From Mycogone perniciosa (lineage: Eukaryota > Ascomycota > Sordariomycetes > Hypocreales > Hypocreaceae): DNA of 64,000 nucleotides. Numbering within the stretch: position 1 is the stretch's first letter; the number at the start of each line of letters is the position of its first letter. Both the position numbers and the translations under genes were made by a program. Shown one piece after another: positions 1-13,191 of the stretch. The notes beneath the pieces were generated by a model. That model searched no databases and was not told where the DNA came from. It saw nothing but the letters and a program-made list of their open reading frames with translations. Where the stretch lies: contig JAOALB010000038.1 in NCBI GenBank assembly GCA_025331125.1, positions 62,001 through 126,000 on the forward strand. The letters run 5' to 3'.

Positions 1-395
1 TTAGTTCTTTATAAATAAATTAAAGTTTATAGGTTTATAATAATAAAAAGGTTAAAGATAAATATTTAATAGAGTAATATAATTACAACTTTATAAAATA
101 AATAGTTTAAATGTATATAGTTATTAATAATTATTTAAATATTTATATTAAATAGATAATAAATTAATTATACATATAAATAAAAGATCTATATATACAA
201 CTATTATAATAACCTAGTAATGAAATAAATAAATATATATTTTAAATGTTATTAATTATATGATTAAGAAAATAGTTATTTTTTATATAAATAAATAAAT
301 AAAGTCATAGAATTATATTATTTGAGGTAATTAAAGATAGTATAAATCGCAATTATCTAAAATGTTGAATTATAAAATATAAATAATTATAAAAA
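1..395 (-). repeat. Partial family-A LTR (reverse orientation)
   Basis: The window opens inside a copy of the LTR seen complete at 5152-5528, read on the reverse strand. The block around 30-130 (ataggtttata..., aaaaggttaaag..., aatagagtaatataattac) lines up with the reverse complement of 5340-5490 and with the copy at 14016-14422. The first bases of the LTR lie outside the window. The right limit is approximate because the end is heavily mutated. Confidence 0.7.
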
Positions 396-3300
396 GATTT
401 TCATAAGTAATATATAAATCATTTATAAAAGTAAAAGTTTTTATTTATAAATATAATATTACTTTTATAAATTTAAATATAAAATATAAGATAATAATTA
501 AATTATAAAATAGAATAATCTCTTATAATATACATTTTATTAATTACAAATAAATGCAAATATTAAATATTAAATTAAAAATTATTATATTTACTAAAAT
601 ATTATATTATATAAACATTATTCATATAATATTTTAAAATTACCTTTAATGTTCAAAACTAATTAAAAGAGTTATTATAAGTTTTATTATAAGATTATTA
701 TTTATAATATATTATAAATAAAGGATTAATATTATATTAATAATTCTAAGTTAATCTATTAAATATATATTATTTATTTTAATATTAAATCTTCTAATAA
801 CCATAAAATTAATTAAACCTTTTTATAAAAAAGAAGATTAATTTTTAAACTTTAAAAAGAATTAATCTTTAATAAAGGTTTTATATTTATTAATTAATTT
901 CAAATAAATTCAGATTTTTCTTTAAAATTAAATACAAAGTAATAATAAAACTTTACTTATAACTTAATAAAAACATATATTTATATTAAATAGTAACATA
1001 TTACTTTTTCATTTTATTATTAATAATTATATAAATTAAATAGAATTATTATAAATAATCTAATATATATATAATCTTAATTTAATTCTAATATATAAAA
1101 TATTTATATATAGAGTTTTAGATAATTAGAATTTTAACTTTTATATAAATATTAAAATTTATAAAGGAAAATATTAAAAGTTTAAAATTATTGAAATATA
1201 TTATATAGATTAAATGAATTAAATGAATTAAATGAATTAAATGAATTAAATGAATTAAATGAATTAAATGAATTAAATGAATTAAATAAATTAAATAGAT
1301 TAAATGAATGAAATAAATTCAAAGTATATTTAAAGATTTAATAATCAAGTATTATTAAATAATAAATATTATATTATAATTAATAATGTTTATTATTAAT
1401 ATTCACAACTAATAATTTCATAATCTTATTTATAAAAACCTTTAATTAAGGGAAAGATTAATATCAAAACTTATAAATTCTTTCAAATATTAAAAGTAAT
1501 AAAGAAGAAGTATATTATTTATATTATTAAAACAATATTTATAATTATAAAATATATCTTAAATTAATTCTTTAAATTTTAATTTAAAAACTAAAACTAT
1601 ATAAATAATTCTATTTCAATATTAAATCTTAACTATTGATAAAATAATAAAGAAATTAAAAAGATATAAGATAAAAAGTATAATTTATAGGAGAATAGGA
1701 TATAAAATATACAGAATATTATTATAAAACATTAAAAAGTCTTTTTAAAATAATAATAATATTTTATTAAAAAGAGAATTTAGAAAGCTTAATAAAAATA
1801 ATTAAAGTATTGAAATTATTTAATTATTTAAAAAGGCAAATTAATTATTAAAAGTAAAATAGAAAATAAAAAAGTTAAAACAATAAATAAAATTAAAAAT
1901 TAAAGCTTTATATAAACAGTTTATTTAGTATTATATTAAACGTTTTATTTATAAGAATACTATTAATATTATTAAAATTAATAAAAAAGGATCAGAAATT
2001 AAATTCTTTTTTAATATAAAAGTTAATTATGAATTAGGCTATTGTTTATAATTTAATAATAATAATAGTTTAATTAAATAAAAAGTTAATAAAGATTTAT
2101 TAAAATTAAATCTTTTTAAAGGTTTATATTAAAAGATATATAAAGCAATAAATAAAATTCTATATTCATTTATTATAAGTATTTTTATATTCTAAACTTT
2201 TTATAAATCTATATTATATTAAAGTATATGTTTTTAGGATTTATAAACTTACATTTTTAATACTATTTTCTATTTAATTAATTAAAGATTAACCTACTAT
2301 TATTGTTATTTATTAATAAATTCTATTACTTTTAAATTATTATTAAAACTTTATTATTTAATAAATATAACTTTAAAAAAAAGAAAAATATTAAATTTAA
2401 AATATTGATAAATAAACTTGAAATAATAAAGTAAAGAACTATAGTTGAAAAACTAAATAGTCAGAAATTAAAAAAGCTATTTTAATTAATATATTAAAAC
2501 TACTTTATAAATAATTATTATATACTTTATAGGTTTATTAACATTACTTTATGTTATTAATTTTGAATTGATTATAATAAATATTTATAGATAACAAAAA
2601 TGTTAAAATTTAATAAAAGGTTATTCTTTTATATATTGAAAATATATTTTAATTTTAATAAATTAATAATTCTTTTTTCATAAATAATATTTTTGTAATA
2701 TCAAGGTAAAGTATTAATTAAAAGCTTAAAGAATCAAAATATAATAAAAAAATATATTTAAAAATTAAACTTTAAAAAGGGAAATATTAAATGAAGAAAT
2801 AATAACTTATTTATGATAAAAAGTATGAATAAAAAAAATTAAAAAGTTGTATAAATATAAAAGAATAAGGTAATTTATTCTAATAACTTAAAATTAGTTT
2901 AACATATAATTAAAATAGTTATTATATAAAAACAGAATAATTATAATAAAAGAAATTATAATAAAGATTTTAAAATAACTTTAAAAATATATATTTAATT
3001 AAAAGTATACTATATATAAATCCTTTAACTTTGACTTTAAATCTATTATTACTATAATATATACAGTAAACTTTATTTTTTATTTTTTTATTTTTTTAAA
3101 TTAAACCTTTAATATACTTTTACTTTATTATATTTATTTACCTCTTATAACTTTATCTTTATAATTAAGGTTTTTTAAAATAAATATTACTTTTCTTTAT
3201 AACAAATAGTCTTTTTATAAATAATAAAATCAAATTTATTTCACTATTATTTCTTTATAACTTAATTAATTTCTTTACTTTTCAAAGTAGATTTATACTT

Positions 3301-3917
3301 TATATATATATATATATATATTTAATATTTTTCCTATGAATAAATAATATATTTATCTTCTTAATTGTATATATAATTTAATAATTAATATAATATATTA
3401 TTAGTTTATTATATATATTAATTCTATAATTTATTTTATTTATATATAATATACTTTAAGTTATGATACTTTTAATAATATTATTAATTATATTTAAACC
3501 TTTTATTATAATAAAAAGATTACTTTAGTAATTTCTTTTAATTTTAAATATAATCTTTTTAATTTCATTTTCTTTAAGTCTTTATAATTAATAATATTCC
3601 TTTAAGCTTTAAATATTCAATTTAATAATAATAACTCTAAAGTTTTAATATTATATAATTATAATTTGCTTTTTGAAAGTATAATAATTTTATATTTATT
3701 TTATAAAGTCAAATACAGCTTTAATTAAAAGTATATTATATTTTACTTTCTTTTAAAATTATATTATACATTTATATACAATATAAATAATATAAAAGAT
3801 AATATAGAAGTTTTTATAAAAAAGGTTGTTTATAATATAGTTACTTTATATATAAGAATATATAAACTTTATTTATATAATTAAAATAACTAAAATCATT
3901 TAAATAAACATTTTATT
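396..3917 (-). mobile_element. Degenerate, shortened Ty3/gypsy (family A) internal region
   Basis: The stretch about 3000-3900 lines up with 18400-19200, which in turn is the reverse complement of the gag-pol region of the complete element (about 7350-8060). With a reverse LTR at its left this is the 3'-to-5' remains of a minus-strand family-A element. It is about 3.5 kb against about 6.6 kb for the complete internal region, so large parts have been lost. No readable protein domain survives. A 9-bp tandem array sits inside it at about 1209-1312. Confidence 0.55.
1209..1312. repeat. Tandem array of a 9-bp unit (AAATGAATT)
   Basis: About nine near-identical head-to-tail copies of a 9-base unit, degenerating at the right end (aaataaatt, aaatagatt, aaatgaatg). 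It is far more regular than the surrounding AT-rich DNA, so it probably expanded by replication slippage after the surroundings had decayed. Confidence 0.9.
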
Positions 3918-4089
3918 TATTACGGCACCAACCGTGACGCGATTTTAACGCCCTGTCACGTAAGCTCCGGTCATGTGACCAGGCCCCAACGCGTTCCTAG
4001 CTATAGCTTTCCATAAAGCCTTAAGGCTTTCATGCTCTCTACAGTATAACAACGATTTTTGCCCTAACCTGCCTTCTCGTGCTATAATA
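3918..4089 (+). repeat. Solo LTR, family B, with TTATT duplication
   Basis: This 172-bp module begins TATTACGGCACC (TGTTAC... before a G-to-A change) and ends GTGCTATAATA. It matches the LTRs at 27345-27516, 33845-34016, 35194-35365 and 37968-38138. It is flanked by TTATT at 3913-3917 and again at 4090-4094, consistent with a 5-bp target duplication, although the AT context makes chance identity easier. There is no polypurine tract on the left, which fits a solo LTR. It is far less RIP-damaged than the other copies (CACGTAAGCTCCGG-type sequence survives) and holds the 16-base palindrome AAAGCCTTAAGGCTTT at 4015-4030. Confidence 0.8.
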
Positions 4090-5146
4090 TTATTATTAGC
4101 TTTACTTTATATATAAAGCTACTATTATATATTTAAACAAGTATATTAAAATATTTTTTGAAAAGCCTACGTTTTATTTATAATTATAATAATTAAAACT
4201 AAAGTATTAATTATAAGATAAAGTAAATTTAACTACTTATAAAGGTATTAAGCAGTATTTTCCTTGTTTATATTAATAAAGTTAAAAGTAAAATTAATAA
4301 TAGAATTTTAATTAATAGTTTTGATTACTTAATATTAATATATATTAAATCTATTGATTTTATTATTAAAACTAAACTTAATATACTAAGAAAAATAACT
4401 ATTTTAAAAATACTTAATTTAAGCTTAATTTACTATAAAGCTTTTAAAACCTTTTTTATAAATCATTTAATAGTTATTATAAATATCTTTTAATAAGAAA
4501 ATATATAATTAATAGGATTTAAATGTTTAATAATACTAATTATTTTATAGGCAGAAAGGCCTTTATATTTAAAAAGGTTATATTTAAATATAAGTTACTT
4601 TTATATTTATAAATAATATATAATATAAATAAAAAGGTTAAACAATAAAGGGTAATTATATAAATAGTACTTAATATAATAAAATTACTTTTAATTAAAG
4701 TCTTTTATTACTATCACTATTATTTTAAAGGGGTAATTAATTCTTTATATTAATAGCTTTTATATATTTATATTTAAAAAGGTTAACTTTTCAAAATAAT
4801 TATGATAAAGGTTATAGTATATTTTAATTATAGTTTTATTTACTTTATAAAGTAAAACGCTACTTTTAATAATTATAGCTATATTATTATTAAAAAAGAA
4901 ATCCTATAAAAAAGATTAAATTATTAAAAGCATTAAATAAAAGAGATAATAGTAAAAGTAGGATTTTATAGTGAACTTTAGGTAAATCTAGCAGCTTTAA
5001 AGGCAACTATAATTAACTGATATGCAAAGTGCAGATAAAGGAGAAAGAGAGGAAGGAAGGAAGGAAGGGGACGATACACTATTTATTATATATTAAATGC
5101 CGCCGCCTTAGTTGAAAAAGAATGCGTCCTTGTATTCCCTTAACCG
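4090..5146. other. AT-rich spacer, no gene; short duplicated segment at its right end
   Basis: I see no gene. Degenerate coding-like sequence in 4260-4600 could be another retroelement remnant but shows no motif I can name. Positions 5019-5095 hold a purine-rich segment (GAAGG repeats, then ATACACTATTTATTATA) that is repeated at 13311-13387, so the pair now brackets the complete gypsy element and the GC-normal relic. The two copies differ almost only by G-to-A changes. Confidence 0.6.
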
Positions 5147-5151
5147 ACTTC

Positions 5152-5528
5152 TATCAAGACCCAACCAGGTCAAGGCCCAGGTCCGGAAAAATATCGGAAC
5201 AACAGGCCAATAGGAACATAATCACTAGGATATATACCAAATGACTAATAATTAGGGATATATATAAGTGATTATAAACCTTAAATTATTAGGAATATAG
5301 CTATATTCCCTAATAATTGTTATAACTCTCTTTTATATATATATAACTGGCTTATTACTTATTTAATATAGTTATGTAAATAGTTATTAATATAATTATT
5401 TACCTGAACCACTAGTTTGACAAAATAGTAACTATATTACCTTATTTAATATTTATCCCTAACCTCTCTATTAATATAAACCATGTAAACTTTAATTTAA
5501 CTGTTAAGAGTTAACCTAAATTATTATA
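5152..5528 (+). repeat. 5' LTR of the complete gypsy element
   Basis: It begins TATCAAGACCC and ends TTATTATA, the RIP-damaged forms of TGT...ACA. It aligns base for base with 12139-12515, with mostly C/T and G/A differences. It is the more heavily mutated of the two LTRs towards its right end. Confidence 0.9.
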
Positions 5529-8500
5529 TATTAATAACTTTTATTTATAAGGCTATTAAAAATCTTAAGTAATACTGTAAGTATATCTGTCACAGTATCC
5601 TCTTTTAATACTTTACCCTTTATTCCGCCTCCTCGCTAAGTGTAGGATAATCATAAAAATAATAATATAAGTGGAAGCGAAAATAAAGATGAAGTCGATA
5701 AAATAGAATAACTATGCATTCGCATAAAGGAAGCCTTTTAATATATAAAAGCTAACCGCATAAAATAAAAGTAACGCTATTAATATTTAATTACTAAAAG
5801 CATTAAGCTTAATTAAATAATTTACTAATAGTAAATAATTATTATAAACTTATAAAATTAAGTACTGCCTATATCTACTTTAAACTTTATACTAAACTAT
5901 AAAAGGAACTGACCTTTAAAGGATTTCAAAGAGTTACTTAAAATATAGCCTTTTAAACCCTTTAATAAAAATACTATAATACGTTAACTATCTTTTATTT
6001 AATTATATAACTATTTTACCTATTTCTTAACTAACTTTAATATAAAGATTAATAAAGTCTTTTTAGCTGCTAGATAATTTAAAGGAAATACTTTAAAGTA
6101 ATTTAAACTTATTTAAAGGGATTTCTATAATAATAGAGGTATAGCCAATAAATAACTATAACTTATATTTACTAGCTATAATTAATTTAAAGAAAAATTA
6201 AAAAATATCTTTAATAATATTAATAAAGAATATATTATAGAAAATAAACTTCTAAATTTAATTTAAAAAGGAAAATACTTTAATTATATTATATACTTTA
6301 AAACTATACTTTTAAAGTTAAATAAAGAAACATTATTTTTATTAAATACTTTAATAATAAACTTAAATTAAAAGTTAAAAAAGAGTTTATAAATTCTTTT
6401 ATAATAAAGGTATTATTAAGTTTATTAACGAATGTATAAATATAAATAATTTATTTTATAAACTTTATTTAAATATAAAAAATAATAATAGTAATTTAAA
6501 TAAATTTATAAGTATTAAAGATATATAAATTAAAGTAAAAAGCAATAAAAATATATCGCTAGCCTTAATAATAAATGGCTTAATTAAATAAATTTAAATG
6601 CTATTTAAAAAGGAAAGGTAAAAGTTATTTATTATAATTATAATAAGCTAGGATATATTTTAAAGGACTATAAAGCTTTATAAAAGCTAAAAACTAATAA
6701 ACCTTAAAAGCTTATACTAAAACTTAAATAAAAAGTTAATATAATTTTAAAAGCTATTAATTATATATTATTTAGCTAAACTATATCTTATAATAATAGC
6801 TACTTTATTTATAAATCTAGTAAAGATAAAAGCAGATAGTACTTAAAATAATTTAAAAAGATATTTAAAATAAATTAAAGGGGATATCGGTTAAAACTTA
6901 AATCTTTAATTTTTAAAGATATACTTAAAGGATATAAAGTAAACAGGTATTTACTGCGCCTAGACAGTTTAATGGAATAAAACTTAAACTTTAACAATAT
7001 AAAGTTAAATAGGGATAATAGTATTTTAAATAGGCAAATAACTACTATAATTAATTATTAATATTTTAATCAAATTACTATAAGCAATAAAGGATAAATG
7101 AGTAGCAGTAACTTTAATAATAAAAATAAAAATAACCCTTTATAATATAGACTATTACTATATAGCACTATACCTTTAAAACTAGAAAATATACTATTAA
7201 TATATAGTAACTTTAAGAATAATTTGAATAAATATTAACTTTATTTAATTAAAGGAATTACTATAAATATATAATTAAATAAAATATATTTATGCCTATA
7301 TAAATAGCTTTATACGCAAAATAAAGCTAATAATAAAATAGCTATTAAAGTAATGTTAGCTGCTTTAGCTATATAAACAGAACCTATATATATTTATAGA
7401 TAAAGAGACTATACTATAAATAACCTTATTTATAAAAAGTATTATATTAAATCTTAGGTTACTTATATTATATATAGCTGTATCGTATACTTTTATAAGA
7501 AAGTACAGTATCATATATTCTTAATTAAAATCCTATTTTAAAGTATAATAGCTTAAAGTATATTATATATAAATGAAATAAATTAAAGGAATAATATATA
7601 TAATAAATTAATAATACCTTATATTTATTACTAGACTATATATACTATTAAAAGGATAAATGTATTATTTATTTATAAGAAAAACTTTACAAATAATAAA
7701 TATAAAAGTATATAAAGTATAAACCTACTTTAAAAGACAGAAAGACTAATTGAATTATAAAGGAGCTGCATTAAAATTAATATAACTTTATTACCTATAA
7801 AAAAACTACCTATAATAAAAGAAAATAGCATTTACTTTAAAGAACTTTAAGTAACTGCGAAATTTATATAAAATAAAAAGAATTAAGAAATAATTAATAT
7901 TACTTGTAAAAAGGCTATAAAGTAATAATTAATAAATTATATCTTTTACAATATTAAATAATAAAAGTAATAATAAAGATTTATTATATTTTAAGTTAAA
8001 GAGAATAGTTAAGGGATATTAGTTATATATATTAATAAATACTAACGTAATAGGCAATTTTATTGCACTTATAACTGTAAATTGCTTACAGTTACCTTAA
8101 AAAAAGAAAGCTAAACTATATTAACTTTATTAGGCAAAAAGAGAAGCCTTTATATATAATAAAAGATAAATTAAGCGAAAAACTAATTATGTTAAACTTA
8201 AAATCTCTAAATATAAAGGAGTAGTTCTTTATAGTATAGTAAATATTAATAAATATAATATTATTTTCAGTTATCTTTAATTAAAATATAATAACTTTAA
8301 TATTAATTTAAAGAATAGCTAGCTTTATTAGCGCAATAATAAAGCTTCTATAGCAATTAAAACTATTAAAAAGGACTTAGCTGTAAGGAAGAAATCCTAA
8401 AATATAAAACCTTTAAATTAGCTAATAAAAGGAATTAAGAAAGTTAATTTTAGTTTAATTACAAAAATAATTTACTTAAAAATAAAATTTAAGTAAAGTA

Positions 8501-11500
8501 AAGGGAAAGATAAATAAATTTAAAGAATAATTGCCTTTTTATAGAAAGTATTTAATAATATTAATAAAATACTTAAAATAAAAAGCTTTAAAACAGCAGT
8601 ATTACTAGAATAACCATAAAATCTCCTTATAGAATACTAGAAATATAATAAGCTATTTAAAGAAATATTTAATATAAAGCTATTAAAATATAGTTAATAA
8701 AACTATATAATTAAGCTTAAAGATAATACTAGCACTACCTTTTATAAAATTTACAATCTAAATAACAAAAAGCTTAAAAGCCTATACAATTATTTAAATA
8801 ATATATTAATTAAAGGGTATATTTAACCCTTTTTATTAAAAGTAGGCTATCCTATTATATTTATATTAAAGAAAAGAGGTAAATTATAATTAATTATAGA
8901 CTACCAACAGCTTAATAAAGCCACTATTAAAGATAAAACTCTATTACCGTTAATTATAGAATTATAAAATAGACTATACAGGAAAAAGTAGTTTACAGCG
9001 CTAGATTTTAAAGGCGCTTATAGCTTTATCTAAATTAAAGAAAAATATAAATAAATAACCGCCTTTTAAATTAAGTATAGTTTATTTAAATATTTAGTTA
9101 TACCTTTTAGTTTTATTAATGCCCCTATAATATTTTAAAAAATAATTAATAATATATCTATAAAGTATTATAAATACTATAAAATGCTAGACTATTTATA
9201 GAACTAGAGAAATGCAAATTCTATATATAGAAAATTATATTTTTAAAGTATATTATTACCTTTAAAGAAATTTATATAAATTTATTAAAAGTATAAGTAG
9301 TAAAAGACTAGCCTATACCTATAATAGTTAAAGAAGTTTAAAGCTTTTTAAAACTTATTAACTATTACTAATAATTCATTAAAGGCTATAAAAGTATTAT
9401 ATAAACTCTTTATAAATTGATTAAAAAGGATTAAGAATTCCTATAGGTATTAAATATATAAAACGCATTTAATAAAGTTAAGCAGTTTATTTTAAAAACA
9501 ACTATATTTATTATATTTAGTTTATTTAAAAGAAATAAAGGTTAAAATAAATACTTTTAATTTTACTGTAAAAGATTAATTTAATTAAAAAGATAAAAAT
9601 AATAAACTATACTTTATTGCCTTTTACTTAAAGCACTATATAGTATAAAATTAAACTACGTAATATATAATAAAGAATTCCTCGCTATTATTTTTATATT
9701 TAAAGAATAGTAATATTACCTATTCAAAGGAATATATAAAGTTAAAGTATATATTAACTATAAAAATATTATATATTTTGCAATAGTTTAATATCCTTTT
9801 AGAAAATAAATCCACTATATAAAATACCTTTTAAAATTTAACTATATTGTAATCTACTAAAAAGGATTTAAGAATAAATAAATAAATATACTTAATAAAT
9901 AAGCTAATTATAATTAAAGAAAAATTAAATATATTAAGCAGATTTTAAAATAAACCTTTAAAGGATACTATTAATAAATAGTACTTTAAGCTATATATAT
10001 AGTATCCGATAATAATATTATACTTTAATATATTAAAAAGCATTATATTACTTAAAATAATAATAGACTTTTAAAAGATATAAAGTTTAATAATAAAGGA
10101 ATTTAGTAATAAAATAAAAGAATTCAAATTTTAAATAAACTTTAGAAAAATATAGTTATAGAAATTTATTAATAGCTAGTATATAGATATAAAGGTATTT
10201 GCAAGACCTGCAACTAAATATAAAAGTAGTTTAAGTTTTAAAGACTTAAAAAAGTAATATAAAATATTATTTCCTGCTATATAACTAATAAAACAGTTAT
10301 ACCTTTAAAATATAAACTATATAGTAAACTTTAACTTTTATTAATATTAAAATAACTATAAAAATGAATTTTACTAGACTTTATTATTAAACTACTACTA
10401 TCTATTAAACTAAAAGTAAAGGTTAAATATAATAATATTTTAATAATTATAGATTAATTTATTAAATACTTTTACTTCCTTTTATATAAAAAAGTAATAA
10501 ATATAAAAATACTAGCTTATATATTTTTTGCAATTTATAGCAGTTAATTATATAATTCCAGCCAAAATTATTTTTAATTAAAAATTAACTTTTATATTTA
10601 AATTCTAGTAAACACTTATAAATTAATGAAATATAAATTATAAGCTTAATAATATATATTACCTATAGACAGACATATAAATAAAATGCATTAACTAGGT
10701 TATTAAAGCTTATCTAAACAGTTATATTAACTTTAATTAAAACAATTAAGTAAAGAAGTTAGTAATTATATAAATATCCTATAATAGCAATATTTTAAAG
10801 TTAACTAGACTTAGCCTTATATATATTAACTGAAGCTTTACATGAAATATATATAAAGCGCTAAAGAAAGGCCTATATATTAATAAAGTATAAATAAAAG
10901 CTAAAAATATAAAGCAGTTATATAAAGAAATACAGGTAAATGTTTACTTTATATAAAAAGAAATAAAGAAATATACTAATGAATATAAATTAAAGGGACT
11001 AATGTTTAAAGAGGGAAATATAGTTTACCTATATTATTATTCACTAGGAAAAAAGACTATAAATATTATAATAATGCGACTAAGCAATAAATTAGATTTT
11101 AAAAAACTTAAACCTTACCTAGTCAAAGAGGTTATTTTAAAAGTCACTTATAAACTTATAATATTAAACACTATTTAAATTCACCTAGTATGTTATATTT
11201 TACTATTTAAAAAGGTATTATAAAATAAATTAAAAAATAAACTAATTATAGACTTAATTAAAGTCTTAGCAGTTAAAGAAAAATATAAAATTAAAAAAGT
11301 TAAAGCTATAAAAGCAGAAAATAATAAACGCTAATACTTAATTAAATAGAAAAACTATAAAGAGGAATATAACTTTTAAAAACCTATAGAATACTTAAAG
11401 AATACTTTAATAAAATTTTAATAATTTTATTAAAGTTTAAATCTCCTAGTAAAAGATTATTAACTGTTATATTTTAATTAAATATATTTATACTACTAGA

Positions 11501-12138
11501 AAACTAAATGTTAATAATAGCCTTTAACTTAGCGCGTTTAAACGTATTTAACTTATCTAATAAATTAGCGCTATAATGCAATATTTTAACCCTATACAAC
11601 TAAACTTATAACTGCTGCTTGCAAAAACAATTAAATCGCGCAAAACGTTTATTTATTAAAGCAGTTAATACTATTATTTATTGCTGCTGTTTTAATAATT
11701 TATATTTAATAAAGCGCTTTTTATTCTTAATATACTCCTTTTTAGCTGCTAAACGATATACTATAAATATTAGAAATAACTTATAATAAACTAAAGAGGA
11801 TATATACTAGCCGCTAAAAAGATACTATTTTTATTATATATTTTGCTTTAATAGGTATACTCTTTATAATAAAAATAGCTTATAGCTATTTTATAGGAAA
11901 TACCATACTTTTTATAAAATAAATACAGTATAATAAAGATATTAATAGTATTAATAATTAATATAGCTGCAGTATGATTTTGTAAGGATTTAGTAGGTTT
12001 AGAAACTTTTTACTATTTCGCAATACTATAAGGGATAGTTGGGCAGGGATAAAAAGAAGTAGGGAGAAAAAACTTATAAAGAAAAGGGATAGCTATATAA
12101 TAGGTTTTAGGGATAAAACTAATGGGAGGGGGATATTG

Positions 12139-12515
12139 TATTATAACCTAACTAGGTTAAGGCTTAGGTCCGGAAAAATATTAGAATAACGGGCTAATAA
12201 GAATATAATTACTAGGATATATACTGAATTGCTGATAATTAGGGATATATATAAGTGATTATAAATTTTAAATTATTAGGAATATAGCTATATTCCTTAA
12301 TAATTGTTACAATTCTCTTTTATATATATATAACTAGCTTATTACTTATTTAATATAGTTACTTAGACAGTTGTTAATATAATTATTTACCTGAACCACC
12401 AGTTCTATAAAATAGTGACTATGTTACCCTGCTCAGTATTCATCCCTAACCTCTCTGTCAACATAAACCCTGCGAACCTTGGTTTGACTGTTGAGAATCA
12501 ACCCGGATCGTCACA
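12139..12515 (+). repeat. 3' LTR of the complete gypsy element
   Basis: It begins TATTATAACC and ends GATCGTCACA. The last 90 bases are nearly free of RIP damage (CATAAACCCTGCGAACC...), unlike the same part of the 5' LTR, as if protection spread in from the GC-normal DNA at its right. ACTTC follows immediately at 12516-12520. Confidence 0.9.
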
Positions 12516-12520
12516 ACTTC

Positions 12521-13191
12521 CTGATAACGGAATTCCTGACCGGTTTCCTGACCGAATTGCTGCCTTAGTCTTGGAATAGGGGCCGTAACGCGTTGTCGAA
12601 TAGGGGCCCCAACACATCGTTGAATTGGTCTTGGAATAGGGGCCACAACGCGCTGTTGAGCTGGTCTTAGAGAAGGGGCCACAACACGTCGTTGTTGCTG
12701 GGTCTGCTTAGCCAGCCCAGCTGGGCTCAAAGAGCATCTTTTCTGAAGGTGGCTAAAAGGCTGATTCCGCGTATAGAGAAGGACTCTACAGCTTCCACAG
12801 GTCCGGCGTTGACGATCAAGCTGATATAGATGCCATAGCCGTTGTTGTTCGGCTGGATCGAGTTGATCGGTTGGAATCATTAAGAATCGAAACCAAGGAA
12901 ATAATAAAAGGAACGTCGCTTAATAAGGAAATGGCTGTAAAGCCTAGTAAAAGGAACAGCCGTAGATTGTCTTGGAAGCGGCGTAGTCTCGCGAGGGAAA
13001 CGGTAAGAACCAGGATCAACGCGGTTTGGTTTGGCGGTGTGGTTAGCAGGTTGGTTGGCTGATATCTTCGTCTGCAGAGGCTTTTTGCTTGCTAGATGGA
13101 AACGCCGAGATGGCTGCTATTTGGTTGCCAGTGTGGTTGCGTGTGTAAAGGTCTTGCGATCGAAAAACGCTAGATTGCTACCATTTAATAT
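12521..13191 (-). other. GC-normal relic with a short minus-strand open frame
   Basis: This roughly 670-bp island keeps ordinary composition in the middle of the RIP block. On the minus strand a frame starts at ATG 12880 (residues MIPTDQLDPAEQQRLW...). It runs through a repetitive Pro/Arg/Gln/Val-rich stretch built from units like RVVAPIPRPxQ and reaches the gypsy target site at 12520. Across the insertion point the frame would have ended two codons into the left flank, so the pre-insertion frame was only about 120 codons. I do not recognise the protein. It may be the leader or start of a small retroelement linked to the LTR-like module at 13192-13310, or a host gene fragment. Confidence 0.45.
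12560..12705. repeat. Minisatellite, about four units of 36-40 bp
   Basis: Degenerate repeats of a block resembling TCTTGGAATAGGGGCCACAA followed by CGCGTTGTTGA; AATAGGGGCC or GAAGGGGCC recurs four times. The repeats encode the Pro/Arg-rich stretch of the minus-strand frame covering this island. Confidence 0.75.

Larger units (their letters stand above)
5147..12520 (+). mobile_element. Complete but dead Ty3/gypsy chromodomain retrotransposon (family A)
   Basis: The element proper spans 5152-12515 (7,364 bp). Two 377-bp LTRs lie exactly 6,987 bp apart with no net indel, and the 5-bp target duplication ACTTC stands at 5147-5151 and 12516-12520. A purine-rich tract (about 12121-12133) precedes the 3' LTR. 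Read on the plus strand, 8800-9180 resembles gypsy reverse transcriptase (an IIDYQQLNKATIKD block, then FTALDFKGAYSFI). About 9250-9400 resembles the connection region (VKDWPIP...SFLKLINYY), 9650-9780 RNase H, and about 10000-10900 integrase. Positions 11240-11430 resemble a C-terminal chromodomain. All frames are shattered by stops, and the segment that should carry the catalytic YxDD seems missing near 9150-9210. Known chromoviruses use the chromodomain to target heterochromatin; this copy cannot be active. Confidence 0.9.

Noticed and set aside
5051..5070. GAAGG microsatellite as an independent feature
   Set aside because: It is part of the 77-bp segment repeated at 13311-13387 and is described there.
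12458..12880. Minus-strand frame extending into the gypsy LTR as one 140-codon gene
   Set aside because: The last 20 or so codons lie in the inserted LTR; without the insertion the frame ends just beyond 12521, so the full frame is a chimera.
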